Assembly (NCBI RefSeq): GCF_019402645.1
Contig: NZ_VKKS01000001.1
Coordinates: 3,264,920-3,328,919 of the forward strand
DNA from: Morganella morganii
GTDB lineage: Bacteria > Pseudomonadota > Gammaproteobacteria > Enterobacterales > Enterobacteriaceae
Length of the DNA stretch: 64,000 nucleotides
Direction of reading: 5' to 3'
Shown: one piece after another, positions 1 to 9,390 of the stretch
Layout: the number at the start of each line of letters is the position of its first letter
How positions within the stretch are numbered: the stretch's first letter is position 1
Made by a program: the position numbers and the translations under genes
The notes under the pieces: generated by a model
Seen by the model: the letters and a program-made list of their open reading frames with translations, nothing else
Databases searched by the model: none
What the model was told of the DNA's origin: nothing

Positions 1-1067
1 CGCGGATTCAGGCAATAAAGGATGGTGCGCGGCAGCTCATCGGTTTTATCCATTTCATCGAGCAGACGCGAGAGCGGATAGGCCACCGGCGCATCACCGA
101 TGGAATCAAAACCGCTGTCTGCACCGAGCAGATTAAACATACGCGTGTTATTGTTGCGCAGTGCACCAATGTGCAGCTGCATCACCCAGCCGCGTTTCGC
201 ATACTGCTTTCCGAGCCAGACCAGCACTGCCGTTGCAAACTGCGCGGTGGCGGTTTCATCCGGGATTTCCCCGGCGAGGCGTTTCTGCAGAATCGCATCC
301 AGCACGGATTCATCCGGCACCGGTGCATAACGCAGAATTTCAATACCGTGGTCAGAGGCAACACAGCCGTGCTGCGCAAAGTGCCCCAGACGGCGATCCA
401 GCGCGGTCAGCAGGTCACTGAAACGGCGGATATCCACATCGGCACTCTGTCCGAGCTTCGCGATGTAATCCGTGAAGCCGTCCAGCTCAATTTTAAAGGC
501 ACGATCCGGACGCCAGCTCGGACGCACTTCAACAGCAAAACTGTCATCCTGCGCAATCTGCCGGTGGTATTCCAGTGAGTCCGCCGGGTCATCCGTTGTG
601 CCGACCATATGCACATTCATCTGCTGCATAATGCCGCGCGCGAAAAATTCCGGCTGCGTCAGTTTTTCATTAGCATCATCCCAGATGCTCTGTGCCGTTT
701 CCGGGCCGAACACTTTGCCGGTGATACCGAACGGGCGGCGCAGTTCCAGATGTGTCCAGTGATAGAGCGGGTTGCCCAATGTCATCGGCACGGTTTTTGC
801 CCACGCCTGATATTTTTCATAATCACTGCTGTCACGCCCGGTAATAAGCGATTCCGGGATCCCCGCTGAACGCATGCCGCGCCATTTATAGTGATCCCCT
901 TCCAGCCAGATTTGCCCGAGGTTATCAAAACGGCGGTTTTCCGCGATTTCACGCGGATTCAGGTGGCAGTGATAGTCATAAACTGGCATGTCCGCCGCGT
1001 AGTCGTGATAAAGACGGCGGGCAATGTCGCTGTGCAGTAAAAAGTCTTCGCAAAGAAACTGTTTCAT
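1..1067 (-). CDS. uxaC: Glucuronate isomerase UxaC (partial, runs off left edge)
   Basis: Reading the minus strand from the ATG at 1067 gives about 355 codons with no stop before the edge, so the C-terminal part lies outside the window. The translation starts [19 protein letters not shown] and contains the metal-binding DYHCHLNP motif of the uronate isomerase fold near residue 30; the last visible residues, ILYCLNPR, are typical of the family. UxaC converts D-glucuronate to fructuronate and D-galacturonate to tagaturonate in the cytoplasm. It lies 13 bp after uxuB and is probably the third gene of a uxuA-uxuB-uxaC operon read leftward. Family assignment is firm. Confidence 0.95.
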   Translation of the reverse strand, partial: MKQFLCEDFLLHSDIARRLYHDYAADMPVYDYHCHLNPREIAENRRFDNLGQIWLEGDHYKWRGMRSAGIPESLITGRDSSDYEKYQAWAKTVPMTLGNPLYHWTHLELRRPFGITGKVFGPETAQSIWDDANEKLTQPEFFARGIMQQMNVHMVGTTDDPADSLEYHRQIAQDDSFAVEVRPSWRPDRAFKIELDGFTDYIAKLGQSADVDIRRFSDLLTALDRRLGHFAQHGCVASDHGIEILRYAPVPDESVLDAILQKRLAGEIPDETATAQFATAVLVWLGKQYAKRGWVMQLHIGALRNNNTRMFNLLGADSGFDSIGDAPVAYPLSRLLDEMDKTDELPRTILYCLNP

Positions 1068-1080
1068 AAAATCTCCGGGA

Positions 1081-2547
1081 TTACAGCGCGGCAACGGCCT
1101 GACGGGCACCGACATCAAGTAACTGCTGATACGCGCGTTTCACCGCATCAGCGAAACCCTGCTGCTTAGGCAGGTTGTCACCGAAAATGGATTCAATCGC
1201 CAGCAGTTCATCCACAACCGCGACAGACAGGCCGTGTTTTGCATAAATTGCCGCAAAAGTCTCTGCCAGCGGGTCACGCACATCAATTTTATTGCCCTGT
1301 TCATCCGTGCCGCTGACATAACGCATCCAGCCCGCCACACCCAGAGCCAGGTGACGATAGTCGCTGCCGTCCGCAATATGCTGCGCGACCGGATCCAGCA
1401 GGCGCTGCGGGAGCTTCTGGCTGCCGTCCATGGCAATCTGCCATGTCTGGTGTTTCAGGGACGGGTTGGTAAAGCGGTCAACCAGGTTATCCGCATAGGC
1501 GACCAGATCAGTTTCTTCCGGCATGGTAAGGGTCGGTGCCTGTTCATCCAGCATCAGTGCCCGCGCAGCTTTGCGGTAATCCGGGTTGGTCATGGTATCG
1601 GAAATATGGGCATAACCGCCGAGATAGCCGAGGTATGCCAGGAAGGAATGGCTGCCGTTGAGCATCCGCAGCTTCATTAATTCAAAAGGCACCACATCCT
1701 GCACAAACTGTGCACCTGCACAGTCCCACTCCGGACGACCGTTAACAAAGTTATCTTCAATCACCCACTGACGGAACGGCTCACAGGCGATAGCACAATT
1801 ATCTTCCGTTCCCAGCAGTTGCGCGATTTCCGCCAGCGTTTCCGGTGTGGCGGCCGGGACAATCCGGTCAACCATGGTACACGGGAAGGAGACACCGGAT
1901 TCAATCCACGCCGCCAGGGCAGGATCCTGTAACCAGGCCAGGCCGAGGACCGCTTCGCGGGCAACATGACCATTCTCACGGACGTTATCACAGGAGAGCA
2001 CAGTAAACGGCGGCAGGCCGCGCTCATGACGGCGTTTCAGCGCCGCAGTGATGTAGCCGATAGCGGAGCGGGGTGTCTCCGGCGTGGCCAGATCCTGTTT
2101 AATCAGGGCATTTTCCGGATCAAGCTGCCCGGTGGCCGGGTCAGTGCAGTAGCCTTTTTCGGTCACGGTCAGGGAAACAATACTGACATCCGGGGAAGCC
2201 ATTTTCTCAATCACCGCATCAATGCCATCGATCAGTGGGTGCATGGCTTCTTTCACCGAGCCGATAATTTTCAGCTCTGTTTTATCCGCCCCTTTCTCTG
2301 CCACGGTATACAGCATGGACTGTGCTTTCAGCCCTTCAATCAGTGCCGCATCCTGCGCTGACATCAGGTTAACTTCGCAGTAACCCCAGTCGCTGTCTGT
2401 TTTTTCTAATACGTGATGGGTGTACAGCGCCTGATGTGCGCGGTGAAAAGCGCCGCAGCCAAGGTGAATAATACGGGTGGTGAGACGATCAGTCGTCCAG
2501 TCAGGACGCGTTGCGGTGATCTCCGCAGTGACAAGATTCTTTTCCAT
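1081..2547 (-). CDS. uxuB: D-mannonate oxidoreductase (fructuronate reductase) UxuB
   Basis: This is a 488-residue mannitol dehydrogenase-family protein, close to the usual UxuB length. An N-terminal Rossmann segment ([15 protein letters not shown], residues 26-40) binds NAD, and the later block [16 protein letters not shown] is the conserved catalytic region with its Lys. UxuB reduces D-fructuronate to D-mannonate, the step between UxaC and UxuA. Tagaturonate reductase UxaB is in the same family, but the position directly behind uxuA favours UxuB. There are 67 bp to uxuA and 13 bp to uxaC, which fits one transcript. Confidence 0.93.
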   Translation of the reverse strand: MEKNLVTAEITATRPDWTTDRLTTRIIHLGCGAFHRAHQALYTHHVLEKTDSDWGYCEVNLMSAQDAALIEGLKAQSMLYTVAEKGADKTELKIIGSVKEAMHPLIDGIDAVIEKMASPDVSIVSLTVTEKGYCTDPATGQLDPENALIKQDLATPETPRSAIGYITAALKRRHERGLPPFTVLSCDNVRENGHVAREAVLGLAWLQDPALAAWIESGVSFPCTMVDRIVPAATPETLAEIAQLLGTEDNCAIACEPFRQWVIEDNFVNGRPEWDCAGAQFVQDVVPFELMKLRMLNGSHSFLAYLGYLGGYAHISDTMTNPDYRKAARALMLDEQAPTLTMPEETDLVAYADNLVDRFTNPSLKHQTWQIAMDGSQKLPQRLLDPVAQHIADGSDYRHLALGVAGWMRYVSGTDEQGNKIDVRDPLAETFAAIYAKHGLSVAVVDELLAIESIFGDNLPKQQGFADAVKRAYQQLLDVGARQAVAAL

Positions 2548-2614
2548 TACAGGCTCCCCGGGAGCGGGCTGCGGGAGAGATCCCGCAGCCCGGCAGGTAC
2601 AAAGGTATGAGATA

Positions 2615-3799
2615 TTATTTTGTATAGAATGCGCGGTGAATACCCATTTCCAGACCCCGGATTTCAGCCAGCCCTTTCAGGCGGCCGATAGCAGAATAGC
2701 CCGGGTTGGTTTTCTTCTTCAGGTCATCCAGCATCTGATGGCCGTGATCCGGACGCATCGGGATCAGAGACTCTTCCCCGCTCTCGCGGCGGCGGTTCTC
2801 TTCGGCGGCAACTGCGCTTATCACATTATACATATCCACATCACCGGCCAGATGCGCCGCTTCGTGGAAGGTATTCGGGTTTTCTTCGCGCATGGTTGAA
2901 CGCAGATGCAGGAAGTAAATCCGCGGACCAAAAGTCTTAATCATATTGACCAGGTCGTTGTCAGCACGTACCCCGTAAGAACCGGTACACATGGTATAAC
3001 CGTTGGCATCACTGTTGACGGTATCCGCCATCCACTGCATATCTTCAATCGTGGAGACAATACGCGGCAGACCAAGGATAGGACGCGGAGGATCATCAGG
3101 ATGCACAGCCATTTTCAGGCCGCACTCTTCTGCAACCGGAATGATTTTATTCAGGAAATACGCAAAATTCTCACGTAATTTCGCTTTATCGATACCGGCG
3201 TAACGTTTCAGGTGTTGGCGGAATTGTTCAAGTGTATAGCCTTCTTCCGCACCCGGAAGACCGGCAATAATATTTTTTATCAGTTTTTGTTTTTCATCAT
3301 CCCGCATGGTTTCAAAGCGGGTTTTGGCCTGCGCCAGTTCTGTTACTGTATAGTCCTGCTCAGCCCCTTCACGCTGTAAGAGGTAAATCTCGAACACCGC
3401 GAATTCAATCTGATCAAAACGCAATGCTTTTGAGCCGTCCGGCAGCTCATATTCCAGGTCAGTACGGGTCCAGTCGAGAACCGGCATAAAGTTGTAACAG
3501 ACAGTATAAATACCACAGGCGGCGAGGTTACGCAGGGATTGCTGATAGTTGGCAATCCATTTTTCATAATCACCGGTCTGTGTTTTGATGTCTTCGTGGA
3601 TCGGTACACTTTCAACCACCGTCCATTCCAGATGATTAGCTTCAATCAGCGCTTTACGCTTCTGAATTTCTTCTGTGCTCCAGACTTCACCGTTCGGGAT
3701 ATGGTGCAGCGCTGTCACGATACCGGTTGCGCCTGCCTGACGAATATCAGATAAAGTAACCGGATCTGCCGGTCCGTACCAACGCCAAGTTTGTTTCAT
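2615..3799 (-). CDS. uxuA: Mannonate dehydratase UxuA
   Basis: The 394-residue product has the full UxuA length. It opens with [19 protein letters not shown], the characteristic family start, and has the metal-site region [19 protein letters not shown] in the middle. UxuA dehydrates D-mannonate to 2-keto-3-deoxygluconate, which then enters the Entner-Doudoroff pathway. It is the first gene of the leftward uxuA-uxuB-uxaC set. The divergent upstream region to exuT holds palindromes of the ExuR/UxuR type, so induction by hexuronates is expected. kdgK and eda are not in the window. Confidence 0.96.
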   Translation of the reverse strand: MKQTWRWYGPADPVTLSDIRQAGATGIVTALHHIPNGEVWSTEEIQKRKALIEANHLEWTVVESVPIHEDIKTQTGDYEKWIANYQQSLRNLAACGIYTVCYNFMPVLDWTRTDLEYELPDGSKALRFDQIEFAVFEIYLLQREGAEQDYTVTELAQAKTRFETMRDDEKQKLIKNIIAGLPGAEEGYTLEQFRQHLKRYAGIDKAKLRENFAYFLNKIIPVAEECGLKMAVHPDDPPRPILGLPRIVSTIEDMQWMADTVNSDANGYTMCTGSYGVRADNDLVNMIKTFGPRIYFLHLRSTMREENPNTFHEAAHLAGDVDMYNVISAVAAEENRRRESGEESLIPMRPDHGHQMLDDLKKKTNPGYSAIGRLKGLAEIRGLEMGIHRAFYTK

Positions 3800-3954
3800 A
3801 CTAAACCTCGTTTATGCTCCGTAAAGATAACCGGATAACCTTGTTCAGCAGGTGATACTGCCTGTTTTATTTCGCCGCCCCGGTTTTGCGAACCGGGAAA
3901 CACGTCAGCAGGTTTCCGGAACGGTATAGTGACATACAACATCATAGCAAACCA

Positions 3955-3982
3955 TTCTGGTCAACCAATTTGGTTAACCAGA
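3955..3982. promoter_or_regulatory. Two adjacent ExuR/UxuR-like operators
   Basis: Two palindromic cores lie back to back: TGGTCAACCA at 3958-3967 and TGGTTAACCA at 3971-3980. Both resemble the known E. coli UxuR/ExuR operator core (TTGGTATACCAA). They sit about 155 bp upstream of uxuA and 220 bp upstream of exuT, so they could serve either promoter. A GntR-family regulator is encoded at 5667-6437. The assignment rests on motif likeness and context. Confidence 0.7.
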
Positions 3983-3999
3983 TCACAATAAGGCGATCA

Positions 4000-4016
4000 T
4001 TTTGGGCGACCAATAT
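4000..4016. promoter_or_regulatory. Weaker ExuR/UxuR-like operator
   Basis: TTGGGCGACCAAT (4002-4014) keeps both half-sites of the palindrome found at 3971-3980 but has a changed centre. It lies in the same divergent uxuA/exuT region, between stronger copies. Confidence 0.4.
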
Positions 4017-4111
4017 AAAACCAAGAGTTTGATCACATAATGATGCCTACCTTTTATGCAGAATCCCATTGAATCAGTAAGAAAATAAGTTAACAGCGAT
4101 GGATCGCCCAT

Positions 4112-4130
4112 AAATTTGGTTAACCAATAA
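4112..4130. promoter_or_regulatory. ExuR/UxuR-like operator upstream of exuT
   Basis: AAATTTGGTTAACCAATAA is the best copy of the palindrome in the region; its core, TGGTTAACCA, is at 4117-4126. It lies about 75 bp before the exuT ATG, where a bound repressor would cover or overlap the promoter. Confidence 0.72.
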
Positions 4131-4200
4131 TCAAAGCCGGTTTAACCATTCTGAAAGACAGGGTTGACGGAAAAACAGCATAAAATTCAAAAGGCTGACT

Positions 4201-5499
4201 ATGAAAACAATTAAACATTACAGATGGCATATGATTCTGCTGGTATGCTTCATAACCATCATTAACTACCTTGATCGTACCGCATTAGGTGTTGCAGCAC
4301 CGACAATTATGAATGACCTGGGGATCACCAAAGAACAGTATTCCTGGGTTGTCAGCGCATTCCAGCTGGCATACACCATCGGTCAGCCAATCATGGGTTT
4401 CTTTATTGATACGATTGGTCTGAAACTCGGTTTCTTTATCTGTGCCATCATCTGGGGTCTTGCCACCATGGCTCACGCACTGACCGGCTCCTGGCAGGGT
4501 CTGGCCTTTATGCGCGGGATCATGGGTTTCAGTGAAGCCTCCGCCATTCCTGCCGGTGTAAAAACCGCCGCTACCTGGTTCCCGGCAAAAGAGCGCGGGA
4601 TCGCCACCGGTGTGTTTAACATGGGGACATCTTTCGGTGCGATGCTGGCTCCGCCGCTGATCGCCTGGTGTATCATGTTCCACAGCTGGCAGTTCGCCTT
4701 TATTGTTGCCGGTGCGCTGGCCATTGTCGCCGCCTTTGTCTGGTTCTTCTTTTATAAAGATCCGAAAGATGCAAAACGCCTGTCTGATGAAGAACGTGCC
4801 TATATTGAAAACGGCCAGGAAAAACACCTCAAATCAACAAAGAAAGAAAAAACTTCTGTTATCAATATCCTGAAGCAGCGTAACTTCTGGGGTATCGGTA
4901 TCTCCCGTTTCCTCGCGGATCCGGCATGGGGAACGATTAACTTCTGGGTACCTATTTTCTTCGTGGAAACCCTGCATTTCAGCCTGAAAGAGATCGCGAT
5001 GTTTGTCTGGCTGCCGTTCCTGATGGCAGACCTGGGCTGTCTGGCCAGCGGATTCGTGGCGAAATATTTCAACGACCGCGGTGTTTCCCTGATCAACTCA
5101 CGTCGTATCACCTTCACCATCGGTGCAGTTCTGATGACCACTATCGGTCTGGTCAGTATCGTTGAGAACCCGTATGTCGCTGTGCTGTTAATCAGTATCG
5201 GTGGTTTCTCCCACCAGCTGTTATCCACTGTTGCCGCCACCCTCGGCGGGGATCTGTTCAAGAAAGACGAAGTGGCAACCGCTGTCGGTATGGCCGGTGC
5301 ATGTGCATGGTCCGGTCAGTTAATCTTTAACTTATTTATCGGTGCATTCGTCGGTATCATCGGCTTCGGTCCGTTCTTTATTGCTCTGGCTGTCTTCGAC
5401 CTTATCGGTGCCGCCGCACTGTGGATCCTGATCAAAGAGAAAAAAGAGCCGCAGAGCCCCGCACAGGATAGTGGTGAAACATTAATAGCTTCCCGCTAA
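4201..5499 (+). CDS. exuT: Hexuronate:proton symporter ExuT (MFS)
   Basis: The 432-residue integral membrane protein is of the ACS family of the major facilitator superfamily. The first helix is followed by NYLDRTALGVAAP, matching the conserved NYxDR motif of ExuT/GudP-type sugar acid carriers, and about 12 hydrophobic segments can be seen. It should import glucuronate and galacturonate across the inner membrane for UxaC. It diverges from uxuA across a 401-bp operator region and is followed by a strong terminator and then exuR. The substrate is inferred from the neighbouring uxa/uxu genes. Confidence 0.93.
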   Translation: MKTIKHYRWHMILLVCFITIINYLDRTALGVAAPTIMNDLGITKEQYSWVVSAFQLAYTIGQPIMGFFIDTIGLKLGFFICAIIWGLATMAHALTGSWQGLAFMRGIMGFSEASAIPAGVKTAATWFPAKERGIATGVFNMGTSFGAMLAPPLIAWCIMFHSWQFAFIVAGALAIVAAFVWFFFYKDPKDAKRLSDEERAYIENGQEKHLKSTKKEKTSVINILKQRNFWGIGISRFLADPAWGTINFWVPIFFVETLHFSLKEIAMFVWLPFLMADLGCLASGFVAKYFNDRGVSLINSRRITFTIGAVLMTTIGLVSIVENPYVAVLLISIGGFSHQLLSTVAATLGGDLFKKDEVATAVGMAGACAWSGQLIFNLFIGAFVGIIGFGPFFIALAVFDLIGAAALWILIKEKKEPQSPAQDSGETLIASR

Positions 5500-5518
5500 T
5501 CTGCTGAAATCTGTATCA

Positions 5519-5557
5519 GAGAGATACACAGGCAACCCGCTGTGTATCTCTTTTTTT
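5519..5557 (+). terminator. Rho-independent terminator after exuT
   Basis: The arms AGAGATACACAG (5520-5531) and the complementary run ending near 5551 form a stem of about 11 bp around a short loop. A run of seven T follows directly. It separates exuT from exuR. Confidence 0.9.
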
Positions 5558-5610
5558 GTGCTGCATCCCGGATTCAGCCGCTTTTTTGATAAACACCGGC
5601 GTAAAATCAT

Positions 5611-5627
5611 TTTTGGCTGACCAATTT
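5611..5627. promoter_or_regulatory. ExuR-like operator before exuR
   Basis: TTTTGGCTGACCAATTT holds the same palindromic half-sites as the copies upstream of exuT. It lies 40-56 bp before the exuR start, which suggests that exuR regulates itself. Confidence 0.6.
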
Positions 5628-5666
5628 CTGATAAACTCTCCGGGTAGGAACTCCTTTTTTACGGCC

Positions 5667-6437
5667 ATGATAATGACACAGTTGACTGAACCCAAACGCC
5701 CTTATCAGGAAGTCGGCTATGCTTTGCGCCAGATGATCACCAATATGGATTATGTCATCGGTGACAAACTGCCGCCTGAACGCGAAATTGCTGAAATGCT
5801 GGATGTCTCCCGGGCAGTTGTCCGTGAGGCACTGATTATGCTGGAACTGGAAAACCTGATTGAAGTCCGCAAAGGTTCCGGTATTTATGTTGTTGCACTG
5901 CCTAATATGAGAGAAAGTGCAGCAACTGACCCGTGCGCGCTGAATGCGGCCGGCCCGTTTGAGCTGTTACAGGCGCGTCAGTTGCTGGAAAGCAATATCG
6001 CGGAATTTGCAGCCACCCAGGCCACACCGGTGGATATTGCTGATATGCGCAGCGCCCTGCAGCGGGAACGCGACGAACTGAAAACCGGGGAAGATGAAAC
6101 CGGTGACCGTGAGTTTCACCTGGCAATAGCGCAGGCGACACATAACAGCATGCTGGTGGAGTTACTGAAGCAATCCTGGGCATGGCGGGAAAATAATCCG
6201 ATGTGGCTGAAACTGCACACCCGGATCACCAATAAAGATTACCGCAAAGAGTGGATGACAGATCACCAGGTTATCCTCGCCGCAATGATTAAAAAAGATC
6301 CTGCGGCGGCCAAAGAAGCCATGTGGCAGCACCTGGAGAATGTGAAGCAGCGCCTGCTGGAGCTGTCTGATGTCGATGACCCTAATTTTGATGGTTATCT
6401 GTTCAATTCCTATCCTGTCGACCTGGTGCGGAACTGA
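5667..6437 (+). CDS. exuR: GntR-family hexuronate regulator ExuR/UxuR
   Basis: This is a 256-residue FadR-subfamily GntR regulator. The N-terminal winged helix has KLPPEREIAEMLDVSRAVVREAL, split across the recognition helix, followed by VRKGSGIYV (wing). The C-terminal FCD domain is helical. I start it at the ATG at 5667 (MIMTQLTEPKRPYQEVG) rather than further upstream because homologues begin close to this point; a second ATG at 5673 is also possible. It probably represses exuT, uxuAB, uxaC and itself, with hexuronates or fructuronate as inducer. ExuR and UxuR are close paralogues and I cannot tell them apart here. Confidence 0.88.
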   Translation: MIMTQLTEPKRPYQEVGYALRQMITNMDYVIGDKLPPEREIAEMLDVSRAVVREALIMLELENLIEVRKGSGIYVVALPNMRESAATDPCALNAAGPFELLQARQLLESNIAEFAATQATPVDIADMRSALQRERDELKTGEDETGDREFHLAIAQATHNSMLVELLKQSWAWRENNPMWLKLHTRITNKDYRKEWMTDHQVILAAMIKKDPAAAKEAMWQHLENVKQRLLELSDVDDPNFDGYLFNSYPVDLVRN

Positions 6438-6472
6438 TTCCGCCATACACGTTTACCCCCTCAGACACCGGA

Positions 6473-6500
6473 AACCGGGCAAAATCAGCCCGGTTTTTTT
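6473..6500 (+). terminator. Rho-independent terminator after exuR
   Basis: AACCGGGC and GCCCGGTT pair around a short A-rich loop and are followed by seven T. Confidence 0.88.
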
Positions 6501-6599
6501 GACCATAAAATAAAAATAATACCCTTATTATTCATAGTGTGATTCACCTCTCATTCATAAAAATGATGTAATCCACTGATAAATAGTATTTATTTTATA

Positions 6600-6620
6600 G
6601 CAGAGAAATTTATTCTCTGC
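6600..6620. repeat. Short inverted repeat upstream of the lyase operon
   Basis: GCAGAGAA (6600-6607) and TTCTCTGC (6613-6620) form a perfect 8-bp inverted repeat with a 5-bp spacer. It sits about 112 bp before the start at 6732, in otherwise AT-rich DNA. It could be an operator for an unidentified regulator or a leader hairpin. No T-run follows, so a terminator is unlikely. Confidence 0.45.
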
Positions 6621-6731
6621 CGTCTGCGGCTGCGGAATTTTTTTAGAAAATTTTTTCTGACTACCTGTGCCACTATCCGGCCATTACAATAACCATTAAA
6701 TATTCATCGCATATTTTACAGGACACCAACT

Positions 6732-7877
6732 ATGAGTAAGAAAATTGCCACTGTGCTGATCCACGGCGGACAGCAGCAGGATAAAGTTAACCATGCTATT
6801 TTCCCGGCGATCACCACCGCCAGTACTTTTGTGCAGACCAGCCTGAGCGAACACGGCGAATACGCCTATTCCCGTGTCAGTAACCCGACCCGCCACGCCT
6901 ATGAAACGCTGCTGGCCGATGTTGAGGAAGGTACTTACGCCACCGCGACCGCTTCCGGTGTGGCCGCTGCGGCGCTTGTGCTGAATATCTTCCCGCAGGG
7001 CTCCCATATTATTGCGATGAAAGGCGTGTACGGCGGGACTTTCCGTCTGTTTGAGCGCGTGGCAAAAGAAAACTGCGGCCATGAGTTCGATTATGTTGAT
7101 CTCAATGATTTAGCGGCAGTACGCAGCAAAATCAAAGGCAACACCCGCCTGATCTGGATAGAAAGCCCGACTAACCCGTTACTCGAACTGGTTGATATTG
7201 AAGCCATCTGCGGGCTGGCCAAAGAACACAATATCGTGACCTGCATCGATAACACCTTCGCGACACCGTGGAACCAGAAACCACTGACCATGGGTGCGGA
7301 TCTGATTATGGTTTCCTCCAGTAAATATATCGGCGGTCACTCCGATTTAATCGGCGGCGCGGTTATCACCAACCGTGACGATCTCGCGGAGAGACTGAAT
7401 TTCCTGAAAACCACCACCGGCGCGATTGCGTCACCGTTTGATGCCTATCTCGCCCTGCGCGGCCTGAAAACCCTGGCACTGCGTATGGCGGCACAGTGCA
7501 GCAATGCACAGGCCGTGGCGGAATTCCTGTCCGGTCACGACAAAATTGAGAAGGTGTTTTATCCGGGCCTGAAAGATCACCCGCAGTATGAATTATGCAA
7601 AAAACAGATGCGTACGGGCGGTGCCGTGGTCACTATTCAGCTGAAAGGCGGCCTCGCGGAAACTGAAGAATTTGTCAGAAAACTCCGCTATTTTGTGCTC
7701 GCTGAATCGCTGGGCGGTGTGGAAAGCATGGTGAATCACTCCGCCACCATGTCCCACGGCTCCATGACCCGTGAAGAGCGCGAATCCATCGGTGTTTTTG
7801 ACAGCACGCTGCGTTTGTCTGCCGGCATCGAAGATATCGGCGATTTACTGGCTGATTTACAGCAGGCACTGGCCTGA
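6732..7877 (+). CDS. Cystathionine gamma-lyase/synthase-family PLP enzyme
   Basis: The 381-residue protein belongs to the Cys/Met metabolism PLP family (fold type I). PLP-binding Lys198 lies in SSSKYIGGHSD, the YSR motif of the active site is at residues 46-48 (YAYSRVSNPT), and SLGGVESM near residue 323 is conserved. The phosphate-binding Tyr-Gly pair is in VYGGTFRLF. Family members split cystathionine, homocysteine, cysteine or methionine, or build cystathionine. The following genes, an NhaC-family carrier and D-cysteine desulfhydrase, point to breakdown rather than synthesis. The Cys typical of methionine gamma-lyase is absent from the VYGGTF region, so I favour a cystathionine gamma-lyase or cysteine desulfhydrase role. 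Confidence 0.85.
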   Translation: MSKKIATVLIHGGQQQDKVNHAIFPAITTASTFVQTSLSEHGEYAYSRVSNPTRHAYETLLADVEEGTYATATASGVAAAALVLNIFPQGSHIIAMKGVYGGTFRLFERVAKENCGHEFDYVDLNDLAAVRSKIKGNTRLIWIESPTNPLLELVDIEAICGLAKEHNIVTCIDNTFATPWNQKPLTMGADLIMVSSSKYIGGHSDLIGGAVITNRDDLAERLNFLKTTTGAIASPFDAYLALRGLKTLALRMAAQCSNAQAVAEFLSGHDKIEKVFYPGLKDHPQYELCKKQMRTGGAVVTIQLKGGLAETEEFVRKLRYFVLAESLGGVESMVNHSATMSHGSMTREERESIGVFDSTLRLSAGIEDIGDLLADLQQALA

Positions 7878-7914
7878 CACAGCATCACTACCACAATAAT
7901 AAAAGAGAAAGCGT

Positions 7915-9360
7915 ATGCAGGACTATGGTATCTGGACGGTTATCACACCGGTCGTCACAATTATTCTGGCCATCTGTACCCGTCAGGTGATTTTATCACT
8001 GCTGATCGGGATACTTGTCGGCTTTACTGTTATTCATGATCACAACGTCTTACTGGGGATCCGTGCGACCCTCGAAGGGATTATTGATGTCTTCAAATCA
8101 TCAGGAAACGCCAAAACCATCATCTTTATGCTGATGATTGGCGGGATTATGCGGCTGGTCGTGGTGACCGGCGGTGTACGGGCACTTGTCCGCCTGCTGA
8201 CCAACAAAACACAGATCATCAAAGGCCGCAAAGGCGTACAGCTGCTGGCGGTGATCATCACTTCCCTGATTTTTATCGAAAGTTCAATTAACCAGCTGGT
8301 TTCCGGTGCCTCCACCAAAGCACTGGCGAAAAAATACGGCGTACCGCCGGAGAAAATGTCTTACATCATCCAGACCGCCTGTGTGTCTGTCTGTTCTTCC
8401 GCCATGATCAACGGCTGGGGTGCGGCAATGATGGGTGTTATCGGTGTGCAGATTTCTCAGGGGCTGATCACCGGCGAACCGTTTGATATTCTGGCACATT
8501 CCATGATTTACAACATCATGGCCTGGTTCTCGCTCGCCAGCATTCTGTTCTATATCTTCAGTAATGTGTCCTGGGGGCCGATGCGCAAAGCAGAAATGCG
8601 CGCGCAGGCACTCACTTACTCTGCGGATGTTGTCACCGGCACCCCGGAAGAGACATATGATGAGCCGGAAGATGATAAAGACATTATCAATCATCCGAAC
8701 TGCCATACCTCACTGAACTTCTTTATCCCGATCCTCTCCACCATTCTGATGGTACCGGTGGCGCTGTATATCACCGGTGACGGTGAATTCAGCAAAGGCA
8801 GCGGCTCCACCTCTGTTTACTGGGGGGTGATGTTCGGTACGGCGGTATCATTTGTCTGGTTCCTCGCACGCCGCGTGATGAATGTGGATACCTTCTTTAA
8901 AGAGCTCTACATCGGCTATGCCAATATGATTAAAATCAGTTCGGTGATGATCCTTGCCTTCCTGATGGGCTCGGTCTCCTCTGATCTGAACACCGGTGCT
9001 TATATTGCCCAGGTGACATCCGGGGTTATCGCGCCGGGCTTCTCTGTCGGCTTTATCTTCCTGATCAGTGCCATTATGTCACTGGCGACAGGCACCTCCT
9101 GGGGTACATTCGCCATCATGATCCCTATTGGTGTGCAGCTGGGTCTGTCCGTTGGTATGCCGCCGGAATATATGATTGGTGCCGCTATCGCCGGATCTAT
9201 CTTTGGTGATATGACATCCCCTATCTCCAGTGATGCGATCGTTGCGTCGATGGCGACAGACTGTGACCATATTGAACACATCCGTACCCAGATGCCGTAT
9301 GCGGTATTAACCGCGAGTTTCGCGCTGGCCGTCTATCTCTGGTTAGGATTCACCTACTGA
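7915..9360 (+). CDS. NhaC-family transporter, probably for a sulphur amino acid
   Basis: This 481-residue integral membrane protein has about 11-12 hydrophobic segments. It carries the NhaC-family signatures IESSINQLVSGAS and the later TGTSWGTFAIMIPIG and IFGDMTSPISSDAIV blocks. The family is annotated as Na+/H+ antiporters, but members beside amino acid enzymes exchange metabolites. Here the gene lies 37 bp after a PLP lyase and 30 bp before D-cysteine desulfhydrase, so uptake or exchange of cysteine, homocysteine or a relative is the likely job. The substrate is inferred only from context. Confidence 0.82.
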   Translation: MQDYGIWTVITPVVTIILAICTRQVILSLLIGILVGFTVIHDHNVLLGIRATLEGIIDVFKSSGNAKTIIFMLMIGGIMRLVVVTGGVRALVRLLTNKTQIIKGRKGVQLLAVIITSLIFIESSINQLVSGASTKALAKKYGVPPEKMSYIIQTACVSVCSSAMINGWGAAMMGVIGVQISQGLITGEPFDILAHSMIYNIMAWFSLASILFYIFSNVSWGPMRKAEMRAQALTYSADVVTGTPEETYDEPEDDKDIINHPNCHTSLNFFIPILSTILMVPVALYITGDGEFSKGSGSTSVYWGVMFGTAVSFVWFLARRVMNVDTFFKELYIGYANMIKISSVMILAFLMGSVSSDLNTGAYIAQVTSGVIAPGFSVGFIFLISAIMSLATGTSWGTFAIMIPIGVQLGLSVGMPPEYMIGAAIAGSIFGDMTSPISSDAIVASMATDCDHIEHIRTQMPYAVLTASFALAVYLWLGFTY

Positions 9361-9390
9361 GCGTGACTGCGAATTCAATAAGGAAATGAT

